From contig NZ_JADEWR010000013.1 in assembly GCF_015207525.1 (NCBI RefSeq), positions 116,631-180,630 of the forward strand: 64,000 nucleotides of DNA. Direction: 5' to 3'. Each line of letters starts with the position of its first letter. The first letter of the stretch is position 1. The position numbers and the translations under genes are program-made. Under the pieces are notes generated by a model. That model made no database searches. It had not been told where the DNA came from and worked only from the letters and a program-made list of their open reading frames with translations. Origin of the DNA: Nodosilinea sp. LEGE 06152 (GTDB lineage Bacteria > Cyanobacteriota > Cyanobacteriia > Phormidesmidales > Phormidesmidaceae). Positions 1-7,967 of the stretch are shown piece by piece.

Positions 1-26
1 TCACCTTCCCCATTTCCCCACCGTCC

Positions 27-944
27 TCACCGCCCCCCAACCCCTAACTCCGGCGATGGCGTTACCCCCCGTACCGTCAGCGTGTAGGTCACAGCGCTGG
101 TACCAATTCCTTGCCAGCCGGTCACAAAGCCACCTTCATCAAGCACGGGTCGGTGCTGGGGAGTGGTTACAGCAGCGTAGAAAACTCCTGTGGTGGGCAG
201 AGGCCCAGTCTCTATCCGGGGTTGCAGCACTGAGGTGGTGCGGGCTTCACCCAGCAGTCGGCCCTCGGCGTCGAATAGGAAGAGTAGGGCACTGTCGTCG
301 GTGTAGAGTATCCCTGGCCGCTGCTGAATAACGTCTAGGTCCAAACTGGGAGTATCGCCTTCGGCACCGAGAAAGGCGTATACGTCGACGTAACGGCTGA
401 CGGCTCCTGTGGATACGCCGTTGCCGCTACGGGTGTTGATACGCCGGGCCTCGGCTAGAGGGTCAAGCGGGGTGTCGGCGCTAACCCCTAGCCCAGCCTC
501 CCAGAAGGCTTCCAGTTGTCGAATCGTTTGGTCTGGAATCAGGGTAGAGCTACGGAGGCCCACCTGGGATGCTGCGGCCCGCTCTAGCTGCAACGGCCGC
601 CCGCTGTAGCCTGGCAGGCCAAAGCCCTCCAGCACCGGCTGACAGGCGTCGATATTGGTCACGACAGCCTGGTTTTGGCGCAGAAACTGCATTTGACGGC
701 GTAGGATCACCAGCTCGGCCTGGGTCTTAACCGGCAGGCCAGGCACCTTTTCTAGGTCACCAGCCCGGGCGATCGCGCTATCCCAATCGTTCAAGCACAC
801 CGCCAGCTGTAGCGACGATTGCAGAATAGCTATGGATTGGGACTGAGCTGGAACTGCCGCCACCAGGGCCAGCCCCAGGGCAGCGGGCAACACGTTCCAA
901 AACCGACTGATTGCCGACAGGCGTATCCATGACCAAACTTCCAT
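27..944 (-). CDS. Secreted hypothetical protein
   Basis: 305 aa. The N-terminus has a basic start and a hydrophobic stretch (residues about 16-32) ending in an Ala/Gln/Ser cleavage-type region near residue 35, so it is probably exported. The C-terminal 110 residues are beta-rich and end in a TYTLTVRG strand, reminiscent of the bacterial pre-peptidase C-terminal (PPC) type fold; I see no catalytic motif. The ATG has a good GAGGAGG ribosome site about 8 nt upstream. It lies downstream of the VanX-like gene on the same strand (37 bp gap). Function unknown; the PPC resemblance is inference. Confidence 0.8.
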   Translation of the reverse strand: MEVWSWIRLSAISRFWNVLPAALGLALVAAVPAQSQSIAILQSSLQLAVCLNDWDSAIARAGDLEKVPGLPVKTQAELVILRRQMQFLRQNQAVVTNIDACQPVLEGFGLPGYSGRPLQLERAAASQVGLRSSTLIPDQTIRQLEAFWEAGLGVSADTPLDPLAEARRINTRSGNGVSTGAVSRYVDVYAFLGAEGDTPSLDLDVIQQRPGILYTDDSALLFLFDAEGRLLGEARTTSVLQPRIETGPLPTTGVFYAAVTTPQHRPVLDEGGFVTGWQGIGTSAVTYTLTVRGVTPSPELGVGGR

Positions 945-981
945 CGCCGTTGCCTCCTCAAAGTGACCATACCCGGTGGTA

Positions 982-1707
982 TCACTGTACCCACAAGTCT
1001 ACCGAGGCTCGCCCATAGTGGGCCAAAAAGTCTTCGCAGCCGATTTCTTGCCGCCGTTGCCAAGCCCACAGCTGATCTCCCAATGAGAAATGCCACCACT
1101 CGTTGGGGTGACGGCGAAACCCGGCCGCTACCATCACCTGGTTCAGCAGGGTGCGATGGATGTGGAACTGCTGCTGACTGGGCAGAGTACTGGCAGCAAA
1201 GTGGTCGGGGTGCGATCGCGGCGATACCTCGTCTATGGGCGATCCCATATCTACCACGGCGCCGGTTTCGGTCATTAACGTGACATCTAACGCCGCTCCG
1301 GTGCTGTGGGGTGGGGGTGTCGCCGGGTCGTCGCTGGGCACCGCCCAAAACTGAATCACCTCCGCCATAACGGCTTCGCGCTGGGCCGTCGTCAGGCCCT
1401 CGGCTACCCATCCACGGGCCTGCACCTGCTCTAAAAACGTGCGCTCCACCATAAACTGCTGCACCGCCAGGGGGCGAAAGGCGTCAAACACCTGAATTTT
1501 CCAGCCTGGCTGTCGCTGTTGCAGCACCTCCTGAGCCTCGAGAAGGGCCGCTAACACGCCTGCTCGCAGGTAGTAGGGCGACTGGTGGCCGTAGGGTGCC
1601 CCCAACACCTGGTAGGGGTGGGGTTGTATTAGGGCGATGCGATCGCCCGCAATCGGCACCAGCGGTTCGCCACAGTCGCAGATAGGAATGGCCTGGTAGG
1701 GTTTCAT
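982..1707 (-). CDS. D-alanyl-D-alanine dipeptidase, VanX-like (peptidase M15)
   Basis: 241 aa from the ATG at 1707, chosen because GGAAAGGAGC sits just upstream; an in-frame extension reaches further but overlaps the LysR gene. The zinc-peptidase signature is complete: HSTGAALDVTL (His and Asp ligands of the SxHxxGxAxD-type motif) and NEWWHF near the C-terminus (catalytic Glu and third His ligand). Family members hydrolyse D-Ala-D-Ala and related dipeptides from peptidoglycan. No signal peptide is seen, so a cytosolic role in recycling is more likely than vancomycin resistance, and there is no vanHA nearby. It starts 17 bp after the LysR gene ends, so the two are probably co-transcribed. Confidence 0.88.
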   Translation of the reverse strand: MKPYQAIPICDCGEPLVPIAGDRIALIQPHPYQVLGAPYGHQSPYYLRAGVLAALLEAQEVLQQRQPGWKIQVFDAFRPLAVQQFMVERTFLEQVQARGWVAEGLTTAQREAVMAEVIQFWAVPSDDPATPPPHSTGAALDVTLMTETGAVVDMGSPIDEVSPRSHPDHFAASTLPSQQQFHIHRTLLNQVMVAAGFRRHPNEWWHFSLGDQLWAWQRRQEIGCEDFLAHYGRASVDLWVQ

Positions 1708-1724
1708 AGCGCTCCTTTCCCCGC

Positions 1725-2633
1725 TCAAAACCGTTCCAAAACAAAGTCGAGAAATACCGCTGCTCCTGGAGATAAGCACTTCCCTTTCAGGTACACCAGG
1801 TGCCATTGTTTCCGCAGCGAAAATTCTGCTATGGGCAGAATAGCCAAGTCAGTTTCAAGGTCTAGGCGAGACAGTTCTGAGGCCGGCAGCACCGCAATAC
1901 CTAGCCCAGCCCGAATGCTGGCCTTGATGGCTTCGCTACTGCTCAACTCCAGTCGCCTGCGCACCTTAATTGACTGAGCCGCAAAAAAATCCTCCAGCAG
2001 TTGGCGACTGGCCGACCCCGGTTCACTCAAAATCCACGACTCCTGGGCTAGCTGCTGGGGAGTTACCACCGTTTGCCTGGCTAGAGGATGCTGCTGGTGC
2101 GCCACAACATGCAGCGGTACCTCCAGGCAGGGCAATACTTCAACCCCGTTCAGCGCTGGCGGCAGGCTAAACAAATAAATATCGTCCTCATTATTTTGCA
2201 GCCGCTCTAGCAGCTGATGATGGCTTCCGACATGCATTGAAAGCTCTAGCCCTGGGTAGCTGTCCATAAACGGTTTAAGCTGCTGCACCAGGGCAGTTTT
2301 GCCAGTTTCGACCGTGGCAACTTTTACCAGCCCCTGCTCTAACTCCTGAAAAGCCACCAGCGCCTGATCTAGAGTCGAGAGCTGGGTCAAAACTCGGCGG
2401 CAGGTCGCCAGCAGGGCATCGCCCGCCCTGGTTAAATAAAGCTTTTTGCTGACCATCTCAAACAGGGGTAGGCCAATAGTCTTGGATAACTGCTTTACCT
2501 GAATCGAGACTGTAGGCTGGGTTAGGTACAGCTCTTCGGCTGCCTTCGTATAGCTGCCGTGGCGAGCAACCGCCTCAAAAACCTCCATTTGATGGAGGGT
2601 AATTCCCTTTGTGCTGGGCGATTGCTGATTCAT
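1725..2633 (-). CDS. LysR-family transcriptional regulator
   Basis: 302 aa from the ATG at 2633 (MNQQSPSTKG...). The N-terminal winged helix-turn-helix is clear at residues about 10-70, including GSYTKAAEELYLTQPTVSIQ followed by the LysR-type LFEMVSKKLYLT segment; the rest is the two-lobed effector-binding domain. The HTH is close in style to the CmpR/NtcB/CbbR group that controls carbon and nitrogen uptake in cyanobacteria, but the target cannot be told from sequence. It diverges from padR-chrA (149 bp between starts) and precedes the VanX-like gene on the same strand. Confidence 0.92.
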   Translation of the reverse strand: MNQQSPSTKGITLHQMEVFEAVARHGSYTKAAEELYLTQPTVSIQVKQLSKTIGLPLFEMVSKKLYLTRAGDALLATCRRVLTQLSTLDQALVAFQELEQGLVKVATVETGKTALVQQLKPFMDSYPGLELSMHVGSHHQLLERLQNNEDDIYLFSLPPALNGVEVLPCLEVPLHVVAHQQHPLARQTVVTPQQLAQESWILSEPGSASRQLLEDFFAAQSIKVRRRLELSSSEAIKASIRAGLGIAVLPASELSRLDLETDLAILPIAEFSLRKQWHLVYLKGKCLSPGAAVFLDFVLERF

Positions 2634-2782
2634 AGCAGGCAATACACAGTAGAAATACCTACCGAGTTTAGCAACATAGAAGTTGTTAAAGCAAGCCGAT
2701 ATCGATTTTGGTTTGCGTCCTGGGTGCTGGCGGCAAATAATAACCCTAGCCACGCCAACCCCTGCACACGCACCGGCACGTT

Positions 2783-3094
2783 ATGGATGGACGCGAGTTT
2801 TACTCCAGCCTGATTCGGCTGCACATTCTTCACCACGCAGCGCAGGAGCCGATTTTTGGTCTCGGCATCATTGAGGAACTGGGCCGCCACGGCTATAAGC
2901 TCAGCGCAGGAACCCTGTACCCCATGCTCCACGATATGGAACGTAAGGGTTATCTCACCTCGGTAGAGGAGACAGAGGGTCGCCAAACTCGGCGCTTCTA
3001 CGCAGCCACCGAGCTAGGCAAATTGCGGTTAGACGATGCCAAACAAAAAGTTCAAGAGCTATTTGGCGAACTTTTTGAAGCATCAGATTCGTAG
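2783..3094 (+). CDS. PadR-family transcriptional regulator
   Basis: 103 aa, the usual size of the short PadR subfamily. A winged helix covers nearly the whole protein: HILHHAAQEPIFGLGIIEEL, SAGTLYPMLHDMERKGYL (recognition helix and wing) and a C-terminal dimerisation helix with FYAATELGKLRLDDAKQ. It lies 69 bp before chrA on the same strand. PadR regulators in front of chrA are common in cyanobacteria, so it is probably the local repressor of the chromate transporter; the inducer is unknown. Confidence 0.92.
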   Translation: MDGREFYSSLIRLHILHHAAQEPIFGLGIIEELGRHGYKLSAGTLYPMLHDMERKGYLTSVEETEGRQTRRFYAATELGKLRLDDAKQKVQELFGELFEASDS

Positions 3095-3105
3095 AATGTA
3101 TTGCC

Positions 3106-3136
3106 CGATATAGGATTTCGTTATCGAATTCCGATA
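3106..3136. promoter_or_regulatory. Inverted repeats between padR and chrA (candidate operator)
   Basis: TATCG at 3122-3126 and CGATA at 3132-3136 form a perfect 5-bp dyad around AATTC; another CGATA lies at 3106-3110, so the half-site occurs three times in 31 bp. The dyad ends 27 bp upstream of the chrA ATG. Binding by the upstream PadR protein is inference. Confidence 0.35.
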
Positions 3137-3163
3137 CGTTGGCTTTGGCATTATTGTGCGCCC

Positions 3164-4441
3164 ATGAACCACCAGTCGCCCGATCTAGACCCTTTAGCCG
3201 TGGAACCATCGCCAGAGGATCTACCAACCCGGTTGAAAGAGCTAGCCCTGCTATTCCTGAAGCTAGGCGCGATCGGCTTTGGCGGCCCCCAGTCCCACAT
3301 CGCCATGATTCACGACGAGGCGGTAGTGCGGCGCGGCTGGCTGAAAGAGGAGCAGTTTCTCGAAGGGGTAGCGATCTGCGAAATGCTGCCCGGCCCGGCT
3401 TCAACCCAAACCGGCATTTACACTGGCTACGTGCGGGCGGGGCAGTTGGGGGCGCTGGTCGCTGGTCTATGTTTCATTACCCCGGCCTTTTTTATCGTGT
3501 TGGGCCTCTCTTGGGCCTACTTTCGGTTTCAGGGCGTACCCCAAATTGAGGATCTCTTTCTGGGCATTTCTCCGGTGGTAATCGCCGTTATTTTTGGTTT
3601 TTGCTGGAAGTTGAGCAAAAAGGCGATCAAAGACTGGCAGGGGGTGGCTATTGCGATCGCAGTTCTCGTCCTCTCCCTGGCGTTTCGCGTCAACATACTG
3701 CTCCTATTTTTGCTGGCGGGTCTAGCCGGGCTAGTGCTGTATCGGCCCGCTACCCCACCGCCCGCCGGACCATCTGCCCGCACCAGCGCCTGGCTCGCGC
3801 CCCTGTGGCCCATCACCCAGGGTTTTTCTCATCTGTTGGCTAGCGCAACGGCTGAACCCCTGGCTGCATCTGGGTTTTGGGGTCTAGATCGTATTCAAGA
3901 CTATTTTGTGCCCCTGACCACCTTTTTTCTCAAGACAGGGGCGTTTATCTTTGGCGGTGGCCTGGTGATTATTCCCCTACTCGAAACGGCGGTCGTGAAT
4001 GATTTTCAGTGGATGACCCGCGACCAGTTCATTGACGGCGTGGCCCTGGGCGAACTTACCCCCGGCCCGGTGGTGATTACCGCCGCCTTTGTGGGCTATA
4101 AGGTAGCTGGGGCCATGGGGGCACTGGTGGCCACGATCGCAATTTTTACCCCATCGTTTTTGTTCATCATGTTTGCCTCGCCCTTTTTGCTGCGGCTGCG
4201 GCAAAACCCCTGGGCCAAGAGCTTTCTCAAGGGGGTGCTGCCGGCAGCGTTGGGTGCGATCGCCGCCGCCGCCATTCCCCTCGCCGCCGCTGCGCTGATT
4301 CAGCCCACCCTGCCCCGCACCGTCGTTGCTATTGCTGTGGGTCTTGCTGCTCTGATCGCTCTAATGCGATTCCGCCGCCCCACCTGGCAGTTGGTGCCCG
4401 CTGGGGCGATCGCGGGGCTGCTGGCAGGAGCCATTGTTTGA
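3164..4441 (+). CDS. chrA: Chromate efflux transporter ChrA (two-domain)
   Basis: 425 aa from the ATG at 3164. Two homologous CHR halves are visible: the first with IGFGGPQSHIAMIHDEAVVRR and CEMLPGPASTQ, the second with FIFGGGLVIIPLLE and ELTPGPVVITAAFVGY, separated by a hydrophilic linker at about residues 205-225. About ten to twelve membrane segments are predicted from hydrophobicity. Long-chain ChrA proteins export chromate across the plasma membrane. An in-frame TTG at 3101 would add 21 residues but the CHR alignment starts after the ATG. Downstream is a palindromic repeat rather than a classical terminator. Confidence 0.95.
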   Translation: MNHQSPDLDPLAVEPSPEDLPTRLKELALLFLKLGAIGFGGPQSHIAMIHDEAVVRRGWLKEEQFLEGVAICEMLPGPASTQTGIYTGYVRAGQLGALVAGLCFITPAFFIVLGLSWAYFRFQGVPQIEDLFLGISPVVIAVIFGFCWKLSKKAIKDWQGVAIAIAVLVLSLAFRVNILLLFLLAGLAGLVLYRPATPPPAGPSARTSAWLAPLWPITQGFSHLLASATAEPLAASGFWGLDRIQDYFVPLTTFFLKTGAFIFGGGLVIIPLLETAVVNDFQWMTRDQFIDGVALGELTPGPVVITAAFVGYKVAGAMGALVATIAIFTPSFLFIMFASPFLLRLRQNPWAKSFLKGVLPAALGAIAAAAIPLAAAALIQPTLPRTVVAIAVGLAALIALMRFRRPTWQLVPAGAIAGLLAGAIV

Positions 4442-4443
4442 AT

Positions 4444-4544
4444 GGTGTTGCTGAACTGAAGCATGAATTTAGGTAGGGGCAAACGGCCGTTTGCCCCTAC
4501 AAGAGGCTTTGCAGTTTTGATTCATACCTGCATCCAGCAACGCC
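4444..4544. repeat. MITE-like palindromic element
   Basis: About 100 bp. The outer ends are imperfect inverted repeats (GGTGTTGCTG at 4444-4453, CAGCAACGCC at 4535-4544; 9 of 10 match) and the core is a perfect 28-bp palindrome at 4473-4500 with arm GTAGGGGCAAACGG. A related core with the same GGGCAAACG arm lies at 58062-58080, also preceded by GTTGCTGAAC. It has no coding capacity of its own but supplies the 3' end of the adjacent four-helix-bundle gene. Confidence 0.7.
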
Positions 4545-4921
4545 GTTTGAATTTTGAATTTTGGATTGGTTTTGCGGCTTCGTAGGGTTTTGATGGAGGC
4601 AACGGTCATAGCCAGGATGGCATTGGTCTCATGCATAGGGCTTTTGACTTGGGTTTCAGGAATGCCACCCGCTTCTACCGGAAGCTCCAGCCAGTAATGA
4701 CACTCATCCGCCTCTTCCTCTACAATGCCAAGCCTAGCGATCAAATCTGCAACCGACTTGGCTCTACAGGCCGCTCGGTAATTCGCACCGACCGACGTCC
4801 CGCACCGAATAAGCTGTCTGCCAATTACATCCGTCGATCGCTTTCGCGGCAACGCCTCCACTAGTCGAATAACCCGCAAAGCCAGCACCTTTGTCCGCTG
4901 CTTAAAAGCCTGTTCATCCAA
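4469..4921 (-). CDS. Four-helix bundle protein (S23/23S-intervening-sequence type)
   Basis: About 150 aa if started at the TTG at 4921, where family similarity begins (LDEQAFKQRTKVLALRVIRLVEALPRKRSTDVIGRQLIRCGTSVGANYRAA, split here only by reading order); an in-frame TTG at 4966 would add 15 residues. It belongs to the four-helix-bundle family first seen as proteins encoded in 23S rRNA intervening sequences and also related to the avd accessory protein of diversity-generating retroelements. Molecular function is unsettled. The last ~29 codons (4469-4555) are read from the neighbouring MITE, including the stop, so the C-terminus was altered by insertion. The gene is bracketed by a 12-bp inverted repeat (4556-4567, 4967-4978). 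Confidence 0.78.
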   Translation of the reverse strand: MDEQAFKQRTKVLALRVIRLVEALPRKRSTDVIGRQLIRCGTSVGANYRAACRAKSVADLIARLGIVEEEADECHYWLELPVEAGGIPETQVKSPMHETNAILAMTVASIKTLRSRKTNPKFKIQTALLDAGMNQNCKASCRGKRPFAPT

Positions 4922-4978
4922 CCCTCGAACCCAAATGCACCTGCCCTCAGCGTGCCTACCCACCAAAATCCAAAATTC
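4556..4978. mobile_element. Inverted-repeat-bounded unit carrying the four-helix-bundle gene
   Basis: GAATTTTGGATT at 4556-4567 and its exact reverse complement AATCCAAAATTC at 4967-4978 bound a 423-bp segment that holds little besides the four-helix-bundle gene. The right boundary stops 3 bp short of the response-regulator stop codon; the left boundary is 12 bp from the MITE. No transposase is present and I could not identify a target duplication, so mobility is inference. Confidence 0.45.
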
Positions 4979-4980
4979 GC

Positions 4981-5679
4981 CTAGGTTGTCACCATGCCGT
5001 GCTCCAGGGCAAACCGCACCAGCTCGGTGCGGCTGTTGGTGCCGGTTTTGCTGAACAGGCGGCTGACGTACTTCTCGACGTTGCGCACGCTGGTATCGAG
5101 GCGGCTGGCAATTTCCTTGTTCATCAGCCCTTCTGCAACCAAGTCGAGCACGCTTTGCTCACGGGGAGTGAGGTCAATGCGAATGTCTGAAGTCACCTTG
5201 GCAATGCCGCCCTTCTGGCTCAGCATCGCTTTAATTTCTTCGATCTGGCGGGCCATGACGGCGATGTCGGGCACGTCGCCCGAGTCGGGGGTTTGGGCGG
5301 CGCGGCGACCAATCAGGTTGGTGACCACAGCCACCAGCTCCTCGGGGTCAAAGGGCTTTGAAAGGTAGGCGTCGCAGCCCGAGTTGTAGCCTTGAATGCG
5401 ATCGGTGGTCATGCCCCGCGCCGTTAAAAACAGCACCGGCAGCCCCTTAAAGCGCACATCGTCGCGCACCTGGGCCAAAAAGGCGTAACCGTCGACCTGG
5501 GGCATCATAATGTCGGAGATCAGCACGTCGGGGGTTTCCTGCTGCAGCAAATCCCAGCCTTCCTTGGCGTTGCTGGCGGCGCGCACCGCAAAGCCGCTGT
5601 CTTCTAGGTAGGCCTGCACCGCCTCCCGTAGACCGGGCTCGTCGTCTACCAATAGAATGTTTCCGGCTTGATCAGACAT
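4981..5679 (-). CDS. Response regulator, REC + LuxR-type HTH (Ycf29-like)
   Basis: 232 aa. Receiver domain at residues 6-122 with the acidic pair at about 12-13, phospho-acceptor D56 (LISDIMMP), T86 and K108 (LSKPFDPEEL). LuxR/NarL-type HTH at about 168-228 (LTPREQSVLDLVAEGLMNKEIASRL...). The receiver segment TARGMTTDRIQGYNSGCDAYLSKPFDP is the pattern of the plastid/cyanobacterial Ycf29 regulators. No histidine kinase is adjacent, so the partner is unknown. Confidence 0.93.
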   Translation of the reverse strand: MSDQAGNILLVDDEPGLREAVQAYLEDSGFAVRAASNAKEGWDLLQQETPDVLISDIMMPQVDGYAFLAQVRDDVRFKGLPVLFLTARGMTTDRIQGYNSGCDAYLSKPFDPEELVAVVTNLIGRRAAQTPDSGDVPDIAVMARQIEEIKAMLSQKGGIAKVTSDIRIDLTPREQSVLDLVAEGLMNKEIASRLDTSVRNVEKYVSRLFSKTGTNSRTELVRFALEHGMVTT

Positions 5680-5775
5680 AACATTGTCCCAGATGACCTA
5701 TTCATGCTCACTTTAACTCGTAATTGAGAGGCCGGAAGCGGTTCAGCCCCAGAAGGTAGCCAGAAGGTACACGGA

Positions 5776-6180
5776 ATGCAAAACCTGCTGTTTTATTTGG
5801 GCTTTGCCACCCTCATGGCCCACGAACTCGACGCCATGACCCAGGCCGAGTGGCGACTGCTGTTTGTGCTGCGCCGTCTGCCCGAGGCTACTGCTGAGAC
5901 GGCCTTTGTGCTGGTGCACATTCCTCTGGTGGCGGGGCTGCTGTGGCTGACCAACAGCGAGGCGCTGGGGGTGCGACGCTGGTCAAGGCTGGCGATCGCG
6001 GCCTTTCTCGTCATCCATGCGGCACTGCACAAACGACTCGACCATCACCCCCTCTACAGCTTCGACTCAGCTCTTTCTGTGGGCCTAATTTACGGCGGTG
6101 GCTTGCTTGGATTGCTCTATTTGGGGGTTGTTTTCGCAAGCAGGCTCAGGCAACCTGTTCCAGCTCAAGATGAGGTCTAG
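5776..6180 (+). CDS. Small membrane protein with HELDA...EWR motif (DUF6713-like)
   Basis: 134 aa, four hydrophobic helices (about 2-16, 42-60, 70-85, 100-122). The N-terminal HELDAMTQAEWRLLFVL and the later HAALHKRLDHH are the most distinctive, polar-in-membrane segments; this matches my recollection of the DUF6713 membrane family, which has no known function. It stands alone between the divergent response regulator and the PRC-barrel gene. Confidence 0.75.
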   Translation: MQNLLFYLGFATLMAHELDAMTQAEWRLLFVLRRLPEATAETAFVLVHIPLVAGLLWLTNSEALGVRRWSRLAIAAFLVIHAALHKRLDHHPLYSFDSALSVGLIYGGGLLGLLYLGVVFASRLRQPVPAQDEV

Positions 6181-6324
6181 CCACCTGCCCTATTCAAGGT
6201 CAAATTCGAGTCCTCATCCCCAACCTGTCCTCGTTGCAAACTTAAATTTTCGATCGACTACCATTGAAGTACAGACCCCTCCGAGCCAAAGACGGCTTGG
6301 GCTAGCGATCGCAGGAGCGTTGAC

Positions 6325-7335
6325 ATGGACGGGCCATTTCCCCAGGGCATGCTGAAGAGCGAGTTGCTCAACCGTCTGGCTATTAACCTAGACACCGCCG
6401 AAGAGTTTGGCTCGATTGCCGAGCTTTGGGTCAATGGCCGCACTCACCAGGTTCAGGGCATTGGCTGCAGCGCCGGGGGGTTGCTCCACCGCCAGAGTCG
6501 GCGGTTTCTGTGGTCCCAAATTGGCTCGATTGGGCGCGATGGGGTAGTGGTGAAGGCGGGGGCACAGATCGCGGCCATTGATGAGCACCTGCAAGACTGC
6601 CTGCCCTTGGGCGTAATTGAGCTATGGTCAGACCACGGCGATCGCACTGGCCAACTCACCGACTACCGCTTTGACCCAGCCACCGGCAACATTCTGCAAT
6701 ACCTGTTCATTCCTGAGGAGGGCTGCGGCCTGGCTCCTGGCCTCTATGCCCTCGACCCAATAGCCGTAATTAGCACGGGCCGCCGCCGCATGATGGCGGA
6801 AGATGCCGCGCTGCGTTCAGCACGCCTAATTCAGGCTGGCATACCGCAGCCCCCAGAACCCACAACGCCGCGATCGCCCTTTGAGCGCATTCCCCTGGAT
6901 CGCATTCCTCTCGATCGGGTGCCCGACCCTCGCCAGAGCTGGGATGCCGCCGTTAAAACTACCCGCCAGGCCCAGCAGCAGGTTAACGATCGCCTTCAAG
7001 ACCAGCGCCAGAAGCTGGGGGCCGAAGCCCAGGATCGCCGCCAAAAGCTCCAGGCTGAGGCCCAGGACAAGCTGGGCGGTCTGTTGGGCAACGTCAAAAA
7101 GCGCACTCGCCACCTGCGTAAACAGCTACGTGAGGCTGTTACCGACGCCACCGCTGGGCTGCCCTCGGGGCCAAACCTGCGCGACGACAACGTACCAACC
7201 ATCGACGTCAATGCAATGGAACTCTGGCCGGAGGACGATCTCGCACCAAAGCGCCCCCCCTATCGCCCCCCCAATTATCCCCAGAGTCGTCCAGACCGTG
7301 ACGACCGCACCGACGGTCGTCCTCCTCGTCGCTAG
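6325..7335 (+). CDS. PRC-barrel domain protein with coiled-coil tail
   Basis: 336 aa. Two PRC-barrel-like units occupy about residues 8-75 and 84-160 (ELWVNGRTHQVQGI..., TDYRFDPATGNILQYLFIPEEG). The middle has a short repeat (ERIPLDRIPLDRVP), then a Gln/Arg-rich segment with repeated QDRRQKLQAEAQ-type heptads at about 218-245, and a Pro/Arg-rich tail. PRC-barrels in phototrophs act as adaptor folds, for example in RimM and reaction centre subunit H; the partner here is unknown. No membrane segment is seen. Confidence 0.85.
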   Translation: MDGPFPQGMLKSELLNRLAINLDTAEEFGSIAELWVNGRTHQVQGIGCSAGGLLHRQSRRFLWSQIGSIGRDGVVVKAGAQIAAIDEHLQDCLPLGVIELWSDHGDRTGQLTDYRFDPATGNILQYLFIPEEGCGLAPGLYALDPIAVISTGRRRMMAEDAALRSARLIQAGIPQPPEPTTPRSPFERIPLDRIPLDRVPDPRQSWDAAVKTTRQAQQQVNDRLQDQRQKLGAEAQDRRQKLQAEAQDKLGGLLGNVKKRTRHLRKQLREAVTDATAGLPSGPNLRDDNVPTIDVNAMELWPEDDLAPKRPPYRPPNYPQSRPDRDDRTDGRPPRR

Positions 7336-7341
7336 GGCTGG

Positions 7342-7650
7342 CTACAGGTCGCGCTGGTAGTCGGCGATCGCCTCCAGCAAATCGGCCTTGCTAGCTGTTG
7401 GGATCAGGTCGGCCATCGGCACCGTTTTTTGACCGCCGCCGATCGCAACCGGGGTGCTGGTTAAGATATCAGCCACAGCAGATTCTGTGACCTGATCGCC
7501 TACCACCAGGGGGTAAAGCTTTTCGGCCAGGGAGGTGTGCAGTTTGGCATCGCCCAGGTACAGGTGCCACTTGGCGATGTCGAGGTAAACTTTGTCGCCA
7601 ATGGCTGCGGCTAAGGCTTCAATGGCTCGGGCTGTAGACGCGTTAGACAT
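7342..7650 (-). CDS. DUF3181 family protein
   Basis: 102 aa, near-identical in pattern to cyanobacterial DUF3181 proteins (AIEALAAAIGDKVYLDIAKWHLYLGDAKLHTSLAEKLYPL). No catalytic motif; function unknown. The ATG at 7650 was preferred over a GTG at 7653 that overlaps the stop of the upstream 2TM gene; the two genes are certainly coupled either way. It converges with the PRC-barrel gene with only 6 bp between stops. Confidence 0.9.
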   Translation of the reverse strand: MSNASTARAIEALAAAIGDKVYLDIAKWHLYLGDAKLHTSLAEKLYPLVVGDQVTESAVADILTSTPVAIGGGQKTVPMADLIPTASKADLLEAIADYQRDL

Positions 7651-7652
7651 CA

Positions 7653-7937
7653 CTAAGACTCTCCATCGAGATCAGGGTTAGCCGTGGGAGACAGCGGCAC
7701 GGGGGAATAATCTGCGATCGCGAAGATGTAAACACCGTGGCCCACCAGCACGGGCAGCCAGGTCAGCGTTACTTTAGCGACCCAGGGCACCCAGGCCGGA
7801 TTCAGGGTATGAAAAAACCACAGCCCAGAGTTGACGGCAATAAAAGCGGCCACATGCACCGCAAAGTTAATGCGATCGTCTAAGCGGCGATAGGCAGGGT
7901 CTTCTCGGGTCGGTTTACGGGGCCAACGGGGCGGCAT
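7653..7937 (-). CDS. 2TM domain-containing membrane protein
   Basis: 94 aa. After a basic, proline-rich N-terminus (MPPRWPRKPTREDPAYRR) come two hydrophobic helices at about 25-45 and 52-75 with conserved-looking Trp, Asn and His residues (FIAVNSGLWFFHTL, WLPVLVGHGVYIF), the pattern of the small 2TM family. Its stop touches the start of the DUF3181 gene, so they form a two-gene operon. Function unknown. Confidence 0.82.
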   Translation of the reverse strand: MPPRWPRKPTREDPAYRRLDDRINFAVHVAAFIAVNSGLWFFHTLNPAWVPWVAKVTLTWLPVLVGHGVYIFAIADYSPVPLSPTANPDLDGES

Positions 7938-7967
7938 AGGCCAACTATTGCATTCAAAGCTACACCT

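Noticed and set aside
830..1411. Long ORF antisense/out of frame within the VanX-like gene
   Set aside because: High-GC shadow frame of the peptidase gene, which has complete catalytic motifs.
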